In this document: in pieces, positions 24,799 to 33,675 of the stretch
How the letters are laid out: every line of letters begins with the position of its first letter
How positions within the stretch are numbered: the stretch's first letter is position 1
DNA from: Hyphococcus sp.
GTDB lineage: Bacteria > Pseudomonadota > Alphaproteobacteria > Caulobacterales > Parvularculaceae
Length of the DNA: 64,000 nucleotides
Assembly (NCBI GenBank): GCA_028289605.1
Contig: JANQON010000005.1
Coordinates: 248,001 to 312,000, forward strand
Direction of reading: 5' to 3'
The notes under the pieces: model-generated
Told to the model about the DNA's origin: nothing
The model's input: the letters and a program-made list of their open reading frames with translations, nothing else
Databases searched by the model: none
Translations under genes and position numbers: made by a program

Positions 24799-25524
24799 AT
24801 GCTCAAAACTTTGACCGCTGCGTTTGCAGCGTCCGCGCTCCTTGTTGCGCCTGCTTCCGCCACCACCTTTGTTTTCAAAGGCGACGGCAACAACGTCACG
24901 CCGAATGGCACGTTGGGCGTCGATTTTGTTGACGATTGCGCGTCTAACGGCGATTTCTGTTCGGCTAATAACGACGACGGTCTCAGCTACACCCTCAACG
25001 GCGTTACCGTTCAGGTTATTGCCTATGAAGGCGGCGACGGTTCCGGCACATCGAACATCGGAACAACGACCCGCCTGATTCAGGACCGGGTTCCGGGTAA
25101 CTCTGGTCTCGGCGCGTTCTCGGAAGACAATTCCGACGACGACCAAACGCAGTTTGACGCCGGCGAGGCCATCGAGTTCATTTTCGACCAAGAATACACG
25201 CTGACGAACGTTGAATTTAACGCCGGCGGCGACGTTGACTGCACCGACTTCGCCAGCGGCGGCGAAGGCCCCTGCGGCGAGATCCTGATCGAGATTTTCG
25301 ACGTTAGCGACATGCTGATCTCATCTACGGTTCTCGACATCACGAATATCGACGTCCTTGCTGTTCTGGGAACCGGCGCGCGCTTCGTGCTGACGGCGCT
25401 GACCCCTGGCGCGGGCTTTGTGGTCGCTCAATTCACCATTCCGGTGCCGGGCGCTCTGCCGCTCCTGCTCTCTGGCATCGCCGGACTGGGCTTCGCAGCG
25501 CGGCGTCGTAAAAAAGCCGCCTAA
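24799..25524 (+). CDS. Secreted protein with PEP-CTERM-like sorting tail
   Basis: 241 residues from the ATG at 24799. The signal peptide is MLKTLTAAFAASALLVAPASA, cut before TTFVFKGDG. The mature part is rich in Asp, Gly and Asn, with four Cys, probably a beta-sandwich. The C-terminus IPVPGALPLLLSGIAGLGFA then ARRRKKAA is a PEP/VPLPA-CTERM-type signal: short motif, one membrane helix, Arg-rich end. Such tails are cut by exosortases and are linked to exopolysaccharide production, which suits the location. A strong terminator follows. No exosortase gene is in the window. Confidence 0.85.
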   Translation: MLKTLTAAFAASALLVAPASATTFVFKGDGNNVTPNGTLGVDFVDDCASNGDFCSANNDDGLSYTLNGVTVQVIAYEGGDGSGTSNIGTTTRLIQDRVPGNSGLGAFSEDNSDDDQTQFDAGEAIEFIFDQEYTLTNVEFNAGGDVDCTDFASGGEGPCGEILIEIFDVSDMLISSTVLDITNIDVLAVLGTGARFVLTALTPGAGFVVAQFTIPVPGALPLLLSGIAGLGFAARRRKKAA

Positions 25525-25542
25525 CGGCTGACCCCTAATCTG

Positions 25543-25578
25543 AAAAAACCCCGCGCCGCCGGCGCGGGGTTTTTTTTT
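25543..25578 (+). terminator. Rho-independent terminator after the PEP-CTERM-like gene
   Basis: Stem CCCCGCGCC / GGCGCGGGG with a GCC loop, flanked by an A-run on the left and eight or more T on the right. It lies 20-50 bases after the stop codon. The A/T flanks could let it act on both strands, but only the plus-strand gene ends here. Confidence 0.9.
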
Positions 25579-25645
25579 GACCATAGCAGCGATCGCGCCC
25601 ATACCCGCCTTTCGCCTATAAGGGACAGAACAGGCGCGTTACCCG

Positions 25646-26662
25646 ATGACAGAAACCAAACCGCAACTGTCGGTCATCATCGTTAACTACAATTCCGGCG
25701 ATCGTCTTCAGCGGTGTTTGGACTGCCTGGCCGCGCAAACCGTCCCCCTTAAAGACGTCATCATCTTCGACAATGCGTCGACCGACGACTCGCTCGCGAT
25801 CGCCAGGGCGCATCCGTCTCAGCCGCAGGTGATTGCAAATGCTGAAAATATCGGCTTCGCCGCCGCCAATAACGGCGCGGCTGCGTTCGCGACGGGGAAC
25901 TGGCTGGCGTTCCTCAATCCGGACGCCTACCCCGAAGCTGATTGGGCGGAGCAGTTGCTTGCCGGCGTCGCCAGATATCCGGACGCGGCGGCTTTCGGGT
26001 CGACGCAAATCGACGCCGGGGATCCCACGCGTCTCGACGGCGTCGGCGACGCCTATCACATAGCCGGCATACCTTATCGGGCGCGGCACGGCTGGTCGGC
26101 AGATCAAGTGCCCGGCGATTATGAGTGCTTCGCCCCGTGCGCCGCGGCCGCCGCGTTCAACAAGCACGCTTTCTTGGCGCTTGGCGGATTTGAGGAGCGC
26201 TTTTTCTGTTACTGCGAAGACGTCGACCTGGCGTATCGGCTCAGGCTGTCCGGCGGGCGGGTCGTGCAACTGAGTCGCGCGCGGGTTCTTCATGAGGGTT
26301 CGGGCGTGACCGGCAAGCGCAGCGCCTTCACGGTCTATCATGGCCACCGCAATCGGATTTGGATGTATGTCCGCAATACGCCGGCGGCTCTATTGGCGAT
26401 TTCCGCGCCGGCGTTTTTGGCGGCGAATACCTATTTGATTTTTCGGTTCATGATCAGCGGCGACCTGATCCCCTATCTGAGAGCATTACGGGACGGATGC
26501 GCAGGGGCGCCGGCCTTCTGGCGGGAACGCAAGGGCGTGTTGCGAGATCGGCGTTCTTCGCTGGCCCATCTAGCGGCGATGATGACTTGGTCGCTTGTCG
26601 GGCTGATGAGCAAGCGAGAGAAATACAAGCCGGCGCCTTTGGGCCGAGCGCCGCGGAAGTGA
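25646..26662 (+). CDS. Family 2 glycosyltransferase (rhamnosyltransferase-like)
   Basis: 338 residues. GT-A fold inverting glycosyltransferase: LSVIIVNYNSGDRLQRCLD at the start, IFDNASTDDS, NAENIGFAAANNGAA, and FLNPDAYPE, where NPD replaces the usual DxD as in the WbbL/rhamnosyltransferase subgroup. A metal/base region FFCYCEDVDLAYRLRLSG follows (EDVDL). The C-terminal part has one or two hydrophobic helices (about 250-272) that may attach it to the membrane. It would add a sugar, perhaps rhamnose, to a lipid-linked chain, using dTDP-sugars that rfbBAC nearby could help supply. Confidence 0.88.
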   Translation: MTETKPQLSVIIVNYNSGDRLQRCLDCLAAQTVPLKDVIIFDNASTDDSLAIARAHPSQPQVIANAENIGFAAANNGAAAFATGNWLAFLNPDAYPEADWAEQLLAGVARYPDAAAFGSTQIDAGDPTRLDGVGDAYHIAGIPYRARHGWSADQVPGDYECFAPCAAAAAFNKHAFLALGGFEERFFCYCEDVDLAYRLRLSGGRVVQLSRARVLHEGSGVTGKRSAFTVYHGHRNRIWMYVRNTPAALLAISAPAFLAANTYLIFRFMISGDLIPYLRALRDGCAGAPAFWRERKGVLRDRRSSLAHLAAMMTWSLVGLMSKREKYKPAPLGRAPRK

Positions 26663-26670
26663 CGCGCGCT

Positions 26671-27726
26671 CTACGCCGCGCCGAGCTCGTTCCAAATAAT
26701 GTCGACCGTTGTTTCTGCAGACTTCCCGTCGCCGTATTCAGTGATCGCCCGCCGTTCCGCATACGCATTATCGGACCACAGGCGATTCCAACCGTGCGAA
26801 ATCGTTTCCAGCCACTCGGTCTCATCGCGCATCGTTATGCAAGGCGTATGGCTAAAGTAAGCTTCTTTTTGCAGGCCGCCGGAATCCGTGGCCACGAGGG
26901 CGGCGCCTTGAAGGAGCGCCAGCATGTCCAGATATCCAACCGGCTCCAGAATACGCACGTCGCCTTCCGAAGAAAGGCTTAGGTCAAAACGCTGCAGCGC
27001 GGCCTGCGTGCGCGGGTGCAAAGGAAGAACGACTGGACGTTCGCGCGACAACGAAATGAGAAATGCGGTAGCCTTTTGCAGCGCTTCCCTTGTATCTGTG
27101 TTTTCCGCACGATGAAGGGTCGCCAACGCGTATTCGCCCGCCTCCAGGCCGGTCTTTTTCAAAATCGTCGAGCGTTCGGCGGCGATTGGCGCCAGGGCAA
27201 GCATGACATCGTACATCAGATCGCCTGTGGCGAACACGCCGTTCACAACGCCCTCATTTCTGAGATTGCTGATTGCGCGTTCGGTCGGACACATCAACAG
27301 CGTACTGACGTGGTCAGTCAGGACCCGATTGATCTCCTCCGGCATGTTGCGATTGAACGAACGCAGCCCTGCTTCGATATGAACGATAGGAATATGAAGC
27401 TTGGCCGCCGCGAGCGCGCCTGCCAGCGTTGAGTTCGTATCGCCGAAAACGACGACAGCGTCCGGCTTTTCTTGAACCAGCGTTTTCTCGATAGCTGTCA
27501 GCATGCGTGCGGTCATCTCGCCATGACCGCCCCCATGGATATCTAGATTGAAAGTCGGGCGCGGTATCGAGAGTTCTTCGAAGAAGATATCTGACATATT
27601 GTAGTCGAAGTGCTGGCCCGTATGCACCGCGATCTCGGTGATCCCGCCATGCGCTGAAATCGCGCGCGAAAGCGGCGCCGCTTTCACAAATTGCGGCCGG
27701 GCGCCGATGATCGTAACAAGCCGCAT
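26671..27726 (-). CDS. wbpI: Non-hydrolysing UDP-HexNAc 2-epimerase (WecB/WbpI type)
   Basis: 351 residues from the ATG at 27726, with AGGAG upstream. The fold is that of UDP-GlcNAc 2-epimerases: TIIGARPQFVKAAPLSRAI, VHTGQHFDYNMSDIFFEEL, VVFGDTNSTLAGALAA, HIEAGLRSFNRNMPEEINR, and TDSGGLQKEAYF near the end. WecB and WbpI share this fold. Because genes for the other four steps to UDP-ManNAc3NAcA lie directly alongside, WbpI (2-epimerase of UDP-GlcNAc3NAcA) is the better guess; WecB is the alternative. It is divergent from the wbpB-like gene. Confidence 0.82.
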   Translation of the reverse strand: MRLVTIIGARPQFVKAAPLSRAISAHGGITEIAVHTGQHFDYNMSDIFFEELSIPRPTFNLDIHGGGHGEMTARMLTAIEKTLVQEKPDAVVVFGDTNSTLAGALAAAKLHIPIVHIEAGLRSFNRNMPEEINRVLTDHVSTLLMCPTERAISNLRNEGVVNGVFATGDLMYDVMLALAPIAAERSTILKKTGLEAGEYALATLHRAENTDTREALQKATAFLISLSRERPVVLPLHPRTQAALQRFDLSLSSEGDVRILEPVGYLDMLALLQGAALVATDSGGLQKEAYFSHTPCITMRDETEWLETISHGWNRLWSDNAYAERRAITEYGDGKSAETTVDIIWNELGAA

Positions 27727-28042
27727 GATGGATCTCCTGACAGACGCGAGCGCTTTACGATAATCGCGTTGGCAGTGCAAAGGCATTTCCGCATTGCATA
27801 TCGTCCCTGGTTTGCGACCGGTCGAATACGCATGGAAACCCCTTGGCGTGGTCTAACGCCAGTGAGGGCCAACGCTTCGGTGGGCGAAACCGACCAACAC
27901 GCCGATAGCCCGAATAGGGCCCAGGCGTTGGAGGAACTGCCGCCCAGCGGCGCTGCGCGTATTGCCATGCGCGGGCTTGACTTGGGCGGGGCGTCGGGTG
28001 ATGCACCGACGCAAATCACCGGAATCTGGAGTGCAGCCAAAC
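27727..28042. other. Divergent intergenic region between wbpI-like and wbpB-like genes
   Basis: 316 bases with no supported gene. It must hold promoters for both directions. A TTGACT at about 27975 could be a -35 for the rightward gene, but no matching -10 is convincing. No inverted repeats or RNA genes noticed. Confidence 0.4.
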
Positions 28043-29008
28043 ATGGCAACCTTATCCCGACCAGCGACCGCCGTCGTCGGCGCCGGCCATTGGGGCAAGA
28101 ACCTCGCGCGAAACTTCGCCGCGCTGGACGCCTTGTCGGCGATCTGCGATCCGAACCCGGAAACCGCCGCTCGGGAAGCAGAAAAAAACGGCGTATCCGT
28201 CAGAACATTTGAGGAAATACTCGAAGACGACGCCATCGCCGCCGTCGCCATCGCCGCGCCGGCGGAACTTCACGCCGATCTTGCGCTCAGAGCCTTCGCC
28301 GCGGGCAAACACGTCTATGTGGAAAAGCCCCTGGCGCTGACCCGGGAGGACGGCCAGCGCATGCTCGACGCCGCCAACGCGGACGATCGCGTACTGATGG
28401 TGGGCCATCTGCTGCAGTACCACCCGGCGTTTGAAGCCCTTCGTGAAGCCGTCTCAGGCGGCGAAATCGGCAAAATCCGTTACGCCTACTCGCATCGCCT
28501 GAGCCTCGGGAAGTTTCGCCGCGCCGAGAACGCGCTGTGGAGCTTCGCGCCGCATGACGTCTCGATGCTGCTTGCGCTTTTCGGCGAGTCTCCCGAGACG
28601 GTGACAGGCGCCGGCGGCGGCTGGGTGACGGACGGCGTTGAAGACGAATACCGCATCGATATGACCTTCAGCGGCGGCGGACGGGCGCATGTTTTCGCCT
28701 CATGGCTCCATCCCTTCAAAGAACATCGTCTGGTTGTCGTCGGCGAGGCCGGCATGATCGTGTTCGAAGACTCCCATCCGGATCCCGCAGAAAAATTGCG
28801 CCTGTACCGCCATGAGATAAGCACCGGCCAAGGCGATCCGGTTCCCGCCAAAAAAGACCCAGAACCAATGCGTTACGCGGATCATGAGCCGCTGAAACGG
28901 GAGTGCGCGCACTTCCTTGAGTGCATCGAGGCGGGCCGAACGCCGCGGACCGATGGCCGCGAGGCTATGGCCGTGCTAGACGCGCTGTTGAAAGCCGAGG
29001 GCGCATAG
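28043..29008 (+). CDS. wbpB: Gfo/Idh/MocA oxidoreductase, UDP-GlcNAcA 3-dehydrogenase (WbpB/WlbA-like)
   Basis: 321 residues from the ATG at 28043. NAD-dependent sugar dehydrogenase: Rossmann start ATAVVGAGHWGKNLARNFAAL, then AAPAELHADLALRAFAAGKHVYVEKPLAL with the EKP motif, then LLQYHPAFEALREAV, and the WSFAPHDVSMLL His region. WlbA/WbpB oxidises C3 of UDP-GlcNAc-uronate. The final codons lie in a perfect 21-base tandem duplication. Next genes are the aminotransferase and 6-dehydrogenase of the same route. Confidence 0.85.
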   Translation: MATLSRPATAVVGAGHWGKNLARNFAALDALSAICDPNPETAAREAEKNGVSVRTFEEILEDDAIAAVAIAAPAELHADLALRAFAAGKHVYVEKPLALTREDGQRMLDAANADDRVLMVGHLLQYHPAFEALREAVSGGEIGKIRYAYSHRLSLGKFRRAENALWSFAPHDVSMLLALFGESPETVTGAGGGWVTDGVEDEYRIDMTFSGGGRAHVFASWLHPFKEHRLVVVGEAGMIVFEDSHPDPAEKLRLYRHEISTGQGDPVPAKKDPEPMRYADHEPLKRECAHFLECIEAGRTPRTDGREAMAVLDALLKAEGA

Positions 29009-29039
29009 CCAGGGGGTAAGGGCGCATAGCCAGGGGGTA
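28998..29039. repeat. 21-base perfect tandem duplication across a stop codon
   Basis: The unit, which contains GCGCATAGCCAGGGGGTA, occurs twice in a row at 28998-29018 and 29019-29039 without a mismatch. The stop TAG of the wbpB-like gene is in the first copy (29006-29008), so the second copy lies in the spacer. It looks like a recent slippage event. Confidence 0.9.
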
Positions 29040-29108
29040 GACGACAGCGGCGCAATCTACCACATCAGCTAATTTCATCATAATATTTGTAAAACGGAGT
29101 AATCGTTC

Positions 29109-30272
29109 GTGAGCATCGCATTCATAGATCTGCAGGCGCAACGGGCCCGGATCAGCGACAAAATTGATCAAGCGATTTCAGGCGTCGTCGAAAGCGGCGC
29201 GTATATCATGGGGCCGCCCGTTCGTGAGTTTGAAGCACAGCTTGCGGACTTTACTGGGGCCGCCCATGCTTTTGCGTGCGGCAACGGTACGGATGCACTT
29301 CATCTTGCGCTGCTGGCGCTTGGCGTGGGCGATGGTGACGCAGTCTTTTGTCCCGCGTTTACGTTTACCGCGACAGCCGAACCCATCCCCCATACCGGCG
29401 CAACGCCGGTGTTCGTCGACATAGACGAGCGCACGTACAATCTCGATCCCGCAAAGCTCGATGCTGCAATTGAAGCCGTCAGCGCCGAGGGCAAACTGAA
29501 GCCGCGCGCCGTTATTGCAGTCTGCCTATTCGGTCAGCCGGCGGACTATCCGGAGATTTCAGCCATAGCCAAGAAACATGGTCTTGAAGTGATCGCCGAT
29601 TGCGCCCAGGGATTGGGCGGCGTCATCGACGGCAAACACGCCACTGCGTGGGCTGATGTTGCGACGACCAGCTTCTTCCCGGCGAAACCCCTAGGCTGTT
29701 ACGGCGACGGCGGCGCGGTGTACACCAATCGCGACGACGTTGCGGAGATCGTCGATTCTCTGCGCTTTCACGGCAAGGCCTCGAAAAGCGATATCGAACA
29801 GCGCCAGTTCAACCATTTGCCAAAATATCTAAACACCCGCATGGGCTTTAACAGCCGGCTCGACACCATCCAGGCGGCGATCCTGCTTGAAAAACTTGCG
29901 ATCTTTCCGGATGAAATCGAAAAGCGAAACGAGGTTGCAGCGCGCTATTCGGCGGCGCTCGACAATGTTGTCGACGCGACGCCGTTCGTGAAGGAAGGTT
30001 TTCGGTCAGTCTGGGCCCAATACACCATCGAAGTCTCAGAACGCGACAAATTTCAGGCTCATATGAAAGCTCGCGGCGTGCCGACGATGGTCTATTATCC
30101 CATCCCGCTTCACCTACAGCCCTGCTACGAAGACGTTGTAGGAGCATATGCAGATTTCAGTGTAAGCGAAGCCAAGTCGAAGTCAGTCGTCAGCCTTCCG
30201 ATGCATCCCTATCTTGACGAGGATACGCAACGCAGCGTGATCGATGCAGTGCTTTCATTCTACAAAGAGTAA
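29109..30272 (+). CDS. wbpE: DegT/DnrJ/EryC1/StrS sugar aminotransferase (WbpE-like)
   Basis: 387 residues, start GTG at 29109 after ACGGAG. PLP-dependent enzyme that transfers an amino group to a keto sugar nucleotide. FIDLQAQRARI at the start, CGNGTDALHLALLALGVGDGDAV, FVDIDERTYNLDP, and TTSFFPAKPLGCYGDGGAV, where Lys is the PLP site. MGFNSRLDTIQAAIL also fits. WbpE makes the 3-amino group of UDP-GlcNAc3NA; position between wbpB- and wbpA-like genes supports this. Confidence 0.92.
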   Translation: MSIAFIDLQAQRARISDKIDQAISGVVESGAYIMGPPVREFEAQLADFTGAAHAFACGNGTDALHLALLALGVGDGDAVFCPAFTFTATAEPIPHTGATPVFVDIDERTYNLDPAKLDAAIEAVSAEGKLKPRAVIAVCLFGQPADYPEISAIAKKHGLEVIADCAQGLGGVIDGKHATAWADVATTSFFPAKPLGCYGDGGAVYTNRDDVAEIVDSLRFHGKASKSDIEQRQFNHLPKYLNTRMGFNSRLDTIQAAILLEKLAIFPDEIEKRNEVAARYSAALDNVVDATPFVKEGFRSVWAQYTIEVSERDKFQAHMKARGVPTMVYYPIPLHLQPCYEDVVGAYADFSVSEAKSKSVVSLPMHPYLDEDTQRSVIDAVLSFYKE

Positions 30273-30278
30273 TCGGCC

Positions 30279-31646
30279 ATGAATATTCAGCACATTGATC
30301 GTAACGAGGCGGCCAAACAAATGGCCGTCGAATTTGTCGAAAAGGCAAAGGCGCGGGATCTCACCGTCGGCATCATCGGCTTAGGGTACGTCGGTCTGCC
30401 CCTTGCGGAGGCCTTTATCAACTCGGGAATGCGCGTTCTTGGCTATGACGTTGATGAAGAAAAAGTCGCCGCCATAAAATCGGCCAAGACCTACATTAAA
30501 CATATTCCGGACGAACGCCTTGCCGATATGAACGACACCGGACGCATGGACGCCACGGCCGATCCATCCAGACTCCAAGACGCAGACGCGATCCTGATGT
30601 GCGTTCCCACCCCGCTCAATATTCATCGCGAGCCTGACATTTCCTATGTTGAGCAGACGACGGAAACGATCGCGCAGTACTTGCGCAAGGGGCAGATCGT
30701 CATTCTTGAATCAACCACGTATCCCGGCACATCCGAAGAAGTGGTGCGCCCTATTCTCGAAAAAAGCGGCCTCAAGGCTGGCGTCGACTTTGCCGTCGCT
30801 TATTCACCGGAACGCGAAGACCCCGGCAATCCTGACTTCAACACGAACACCATCCCGAAGGTTGTGGGCGCCGACTCAAAGCATGAGCGCGATATGGCGG
30901 AGGCGCTTTATGCCGCGATCACCACGCCCTTCGTCGTTCCGAACATGAAGACGGCTGAAGCGGTGAAGCTTACGGAGAATATCTTCCGCTTGGTGAACAT
31001 TGCTCTCGTCAATGAGCTGAAAGTCGTTTTCCAGGGCATGGATATCGACGTTTGGGACGTGATTGAAGGCGCTAAGTCGAAGCCGTTCGGCTACATGGCG
31101 TTCTATCCGGGGCCCGGCCTCGGCGGACACTGTATTCCGATTGATCCGTTTTATCTGACCTGGAAGGCGCGCGCGCATCGTCAGTCGACGCGCTTTATCG
31201 AACTTGCAGGCGACGTTGTGATGGCCATGCCGCGACTAGTCATCGAAACAGTCGCTCATGGGCTCAGCGAGCGTCTGAAAAAGTCAATCGCGGGATCGCG
31301 AATTTTGATTTGCGGTCTCGCCTATAAGAAGAATGTCGACGACATGCGGGAAAGTCCGTCTCTGCATCTGATCGAAATGCTGCAGGAGCGTGGCGCAAAG
31401 GTCGATTTCTATGACCCGCACATTCCGCAGGTCCCAGAGACGCGCGATCATCCGGAATTCAGCGGCATGAAGTCGATAGAACTGACCCGCGGAAACTTGG
31501 CGGCCTACGACGCGGTGCTCATTTCCACCGATCACGACAATGTGGACTACCAAATGATCGTCGATGCTGCGCCGCTGATTGTCGACACCCGAAATGCGCT
31601 CGCGGATTTCGCAGACAGCCACGGCGAGAAAATCCTGAAGGCGTAA
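30279..31646 (+). CDS. wbpA: UDP-N-acetylglucosamine 6-dehydrogenase (WbpA-like)
   Basis: 455 residues, six bases after the aminotransferase. It oxidises C6 of UDP-GlcNAc to the uronic acid with two NAD. Rossmann motif VGIIGLGYVGLPLAEAF, then VESTTYPGT-like ILESTTYPGTSEE, AYSPEREDPGN, the catalytic Cys in PGLGGHCIPIDPFYL, and LICGLAYKKNVDDMRESPSL at the C-terminal NAD domain. The PEREDPGN and GGHCIPIDP forms are those of the WbpA/Vi-antigen (TviB) group and less like UDP-Glc dehydrogenase (Ugd). Confidence 0.92.
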   Translation: MNIQHIDRNEAAKQMAVEFVEKAKARDLTVGIIGLGYVGLPLAEAFINSGMRVLGYDVDEEKVAAIKSAKTYIKHIPDERLADMNDTGRMDATADPSRLQDADAILMCVPTPLNIHREPDISYVEQTTETIAQYLRKGQIVILESTTYPGTSEEVVRPILEKSGLKAGVDFAVAYSPEREDPGNPDFNTNTIPKVVGADSKHERDMAEALYAAITTPFVVPNMKTAEAVKLTENIFRLVNIALVNELKVVFQGMDIDVWDVIEGAKSKPFGYMAFYPGPGLGGHCIPIDPFYLTWKARAHRQSTRFIELAGDVVMAMPRLVIETVAHGLSERLKKSIAGSRILICGLAYKKNVDDMRESPSLHLIEMLQERGAKVDFYDPHIPQVPETRDHPEFSGMKSIELTRGNLAAYDAVLISTDHDNVDYQMIVDAAPLIVDTRNALADFADSHGEKILKA

Positions 31647-31720
31647 AAAGGGGGACTTTCCGGATACCTGTGTTGGCCGCGCGCCGTTCCCCCCCCCTCG
31701 GCGGAGATGACGTCGTAAAC

Positions 31721-32299
31721 CTAACCGCCAATAAGGTGGATCGCTCCGTCCCGCTCTTCATAACGCTCGCCCGTCCGGGGACACGTTAAGTCTGGCCCGA
31801 GCACATCTCCCGAACGGCTGACCCAGCCCTTTTGTCGCGCGGGCGCGCCGACCATAAGCGCGTACGGTTTGACGTCTCGCGTCACCACCGCGCCGGCGGC
31901 GATAAAGCAGTATTCCCCGAGCACTGTCGCGCCGTCGGGCCGCCCGCAGACAATGGTGGCGTTGGCGCCGACGGTCGCGCCCCGCCGAACAATGATCTCG
32001 CCGAACTCGGCCTTTCGGTTGACGAAGGCGCGCGGGCTAAGGACGTTGGTAAAAACGCAGGACGGTCCGCAAAAGACGTCCTCTTCAAGGGTCACGCCCT
32101 CGTAGACGGACACATTGTTCTGGATCTTACAACCATCGCCGACGGTGACCCTTGGTCCGATAGCGACGTTCTGACCGACGGAAACATTCTTGCCGACATG
32201 CGAGCCTGACAGAATGTGAGAAAAATGCCAGATTTTGGCGCCCTCGCCGATCTCGCACCCATCGTCGACTACAGCGGTTTGGTGTATCTGAGGCGGCAT
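31721..32299 (-). CDS. wbpD: Left-handed beta-helix N-acetyltransferase (WbpD/WlbB-like)
   Basis: 192 residues from the ATG at 32299; the frame runs further upstream, but that part has no homology pattern. It acetylates the 3-amino group of UDP-GlcNAc3NA with acetyl-CoA. Hexapeptide repeats cover almost the whole protein: IGEGAKIWHFSHI, VGKNVSVGQNVAIGP, and GATVGANATIVCG. The CFTNVLSPRAFVNRK loop and IAAGAVVTRDVKPYALMVGAPA are typical of WbpD/WlbB. It is convergent with wbpA and divergent from rfbB. Confidence 0.9.
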   Translation of the reverse strand: MPPQIHQTAVVDDGCEIGEGAKIWHFSHILSGSHVGKNVSVGQNVAIGPRVTVGDGCKIQNNVSVYEGVTLEEDVFCGPSCVFTNVLSPRAFVNRKAEFGEIIVRRGATVGANATIVCGRPDGATVLGEYCFIAAGAVVTRDVKPYALMVGAPARQKGWVSRSGDVLGPDLTCPRTGERYEERDGAIHLIGG

Positions 32300-32619
32300 A
32301 ACAGCTTTTCCGTTGTTTCCGAGCCGAGTGCGTAGAATCGCGATGATGCAAAAGCAAGCGGCGACGCTGGGTCGGTGAAAAGAAGACGGCCCCTGGACCT
32401 GGGCGCCGGCGGCAGACGCCCGTACGCCCTGCGCAACTGGGAGCCCGGCTATCCCCCAGCCGTTTCTGCGTGTCAGGAGACGCTTCAGACGGTGAAAACT
32501 CGGCCGCAGACAGGATGACTCTCCCTGACGAGAGCAGCATATAAAGAATTTGCACTTTTTTTGTAATTCATGCGTTAACACGGAAACTGCCTCAGGAAGG
32601 GCTCAAGGGCGAAATTGCA
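32300..32619. other. Divergent intergenic region between wbpD-like gene and rfbB
   Basis: 320 bases without a supported gene. The right part (32540-32580) is AT-rich, with ATATAAAGAATTTGCAC and a T-run, and probably holds the rfb promoter; TTGCAC (32550-32555) is a possible -35, but the -10 is weak. Nothing else of note seen. Confidence 0.4.
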
Positions 32620-33672
32620 ATGAAACTACTGGTCACCGGCGGCGCAGGGTTTATCGGCTCGGCGGTCGCGCGCATGGCGCTCGACCGAGATTTTGAGGTC
32701 GTCAATTTCGACAAGCTTACCTACGCTGCCAATCTCGACAATTTGAAAGGCTGGGACGACAAGCCGGCCTATGCGTTCGTAGAAGGCGACATCTGTCGAG
32801 CGGACCAGATCGAGGCCGCGTTGGCGTCGCATCAACCGGACGCGATTATGCATCTCGCCGCGGAGTCTCACGTCGATCGATCGATTGACGGGCCGCGCGC
32901 GTTTATCGAAACCAATCTCGTTGGAACGTATGTGCTGTTGAACGAAGCGCGGCGGTATTTCGAAAAATTGCCGGCTGAAAAGCAGGCGCGCTTCCGGTTT
33001 CATCACGTCTCGACCGACGAAGTCTACGGCGCTCTCGGTGCAGAAGGCCTGTTTACGGAGGAAACACCCTACCGACCGAATTCTCCCTATTCGGCTTCGA
33101 AAGCAGGATCGGATTTCCTCGTGCGCGCCTGGGGCGAGACCTATGGGCTGCCGGTCATTACATCCAACTGTTCGAACAACTACGGACCGTATCAGTTTCC
33201 AGAAAAGCTAATCCCTGTCGTCGTCCTCGCCGCCCTTGAGAGCCGCAACATTCCGGTTTACGGCAAAGGTGAAAATGTGCGCGACTGGCTTTACGTCGAC
33301 GATCACGCCGACGCGCTGTTAAAGATTCTTGAAAAGGGCAAGCTCGGAGAAACCTATAATGTCGGCGGCGACAACGAGCGTCGGAACATTGATCTTGTAC
33401 GGACGATTTGCGACATCATGGATGACTTGCAGCCGGCCGGAAAGCCGCACGATCGCCTAATTGAGTTTGTGGCGGATCGGCCGGGACATGATCTGCGATA
33501 CGCCATCGACGCGTCAAAGATCGAGCGTGAGCTTGGCTGGACGCCGAAGACAAGCGTGGAAGAAGGTATGCGCAAGACAGTGGAGTGGTATCTTGACAAT
33601 CGCTGGTGGTGGGAGGCAATCCGGGCGCGCGGACATGAAGACGCCCGCTTGGGCCTCGGTTCGAAAGGATAA
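32620..33672 (+). CDS. rfbB: dTDP-glucose 4,6-dehydratase
   Basis: 350 residues. NAD-containing SDR enzyme making dTDP-4-keto-6-deoxyglucose. [15 protein letters not shown] at the start, [36 protein letters not shown], and [22 protein letters not shown] with catalytic Tyr and Lys. [17 protein letters not shown] and the end [12 protein letters not shown] are diagnostic of RfbB/RmlB. First gene of an rfbB-rfbA-rfbC set. Confidence 0.97.
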   Translation: MKLLVTGGAGFIGSAVARMALDRDFEVVNFDKLTYAANLDNLKGWDDKPAYAFVEGDICRADQIEAALASHQPDAIMHLAAESHVDRSIDGPRAFIETNLVGTYVLLNEARRYFEKLPAEKQARFRFHHVSTDEVYGALGAEGLFTEETPYRPNSPYSASKAGSDFLVRAWGETYGLPVITSNCSNNYGPYQFPEKLIPVVVLAALESRNIPVYGKGENVRDWLYVDDHADALLKILEKGKLGETYNVGGDNERRNIDLVRTICDIMDDLQPAGKPHDRLIEFVADRPGHDLRYAIDASKIERELGWTPKTSVEEGMRKTVEWYLDNRWWWEAIRARGHEDARLGLGSKG

Positions 33673-33675
33673 GTC

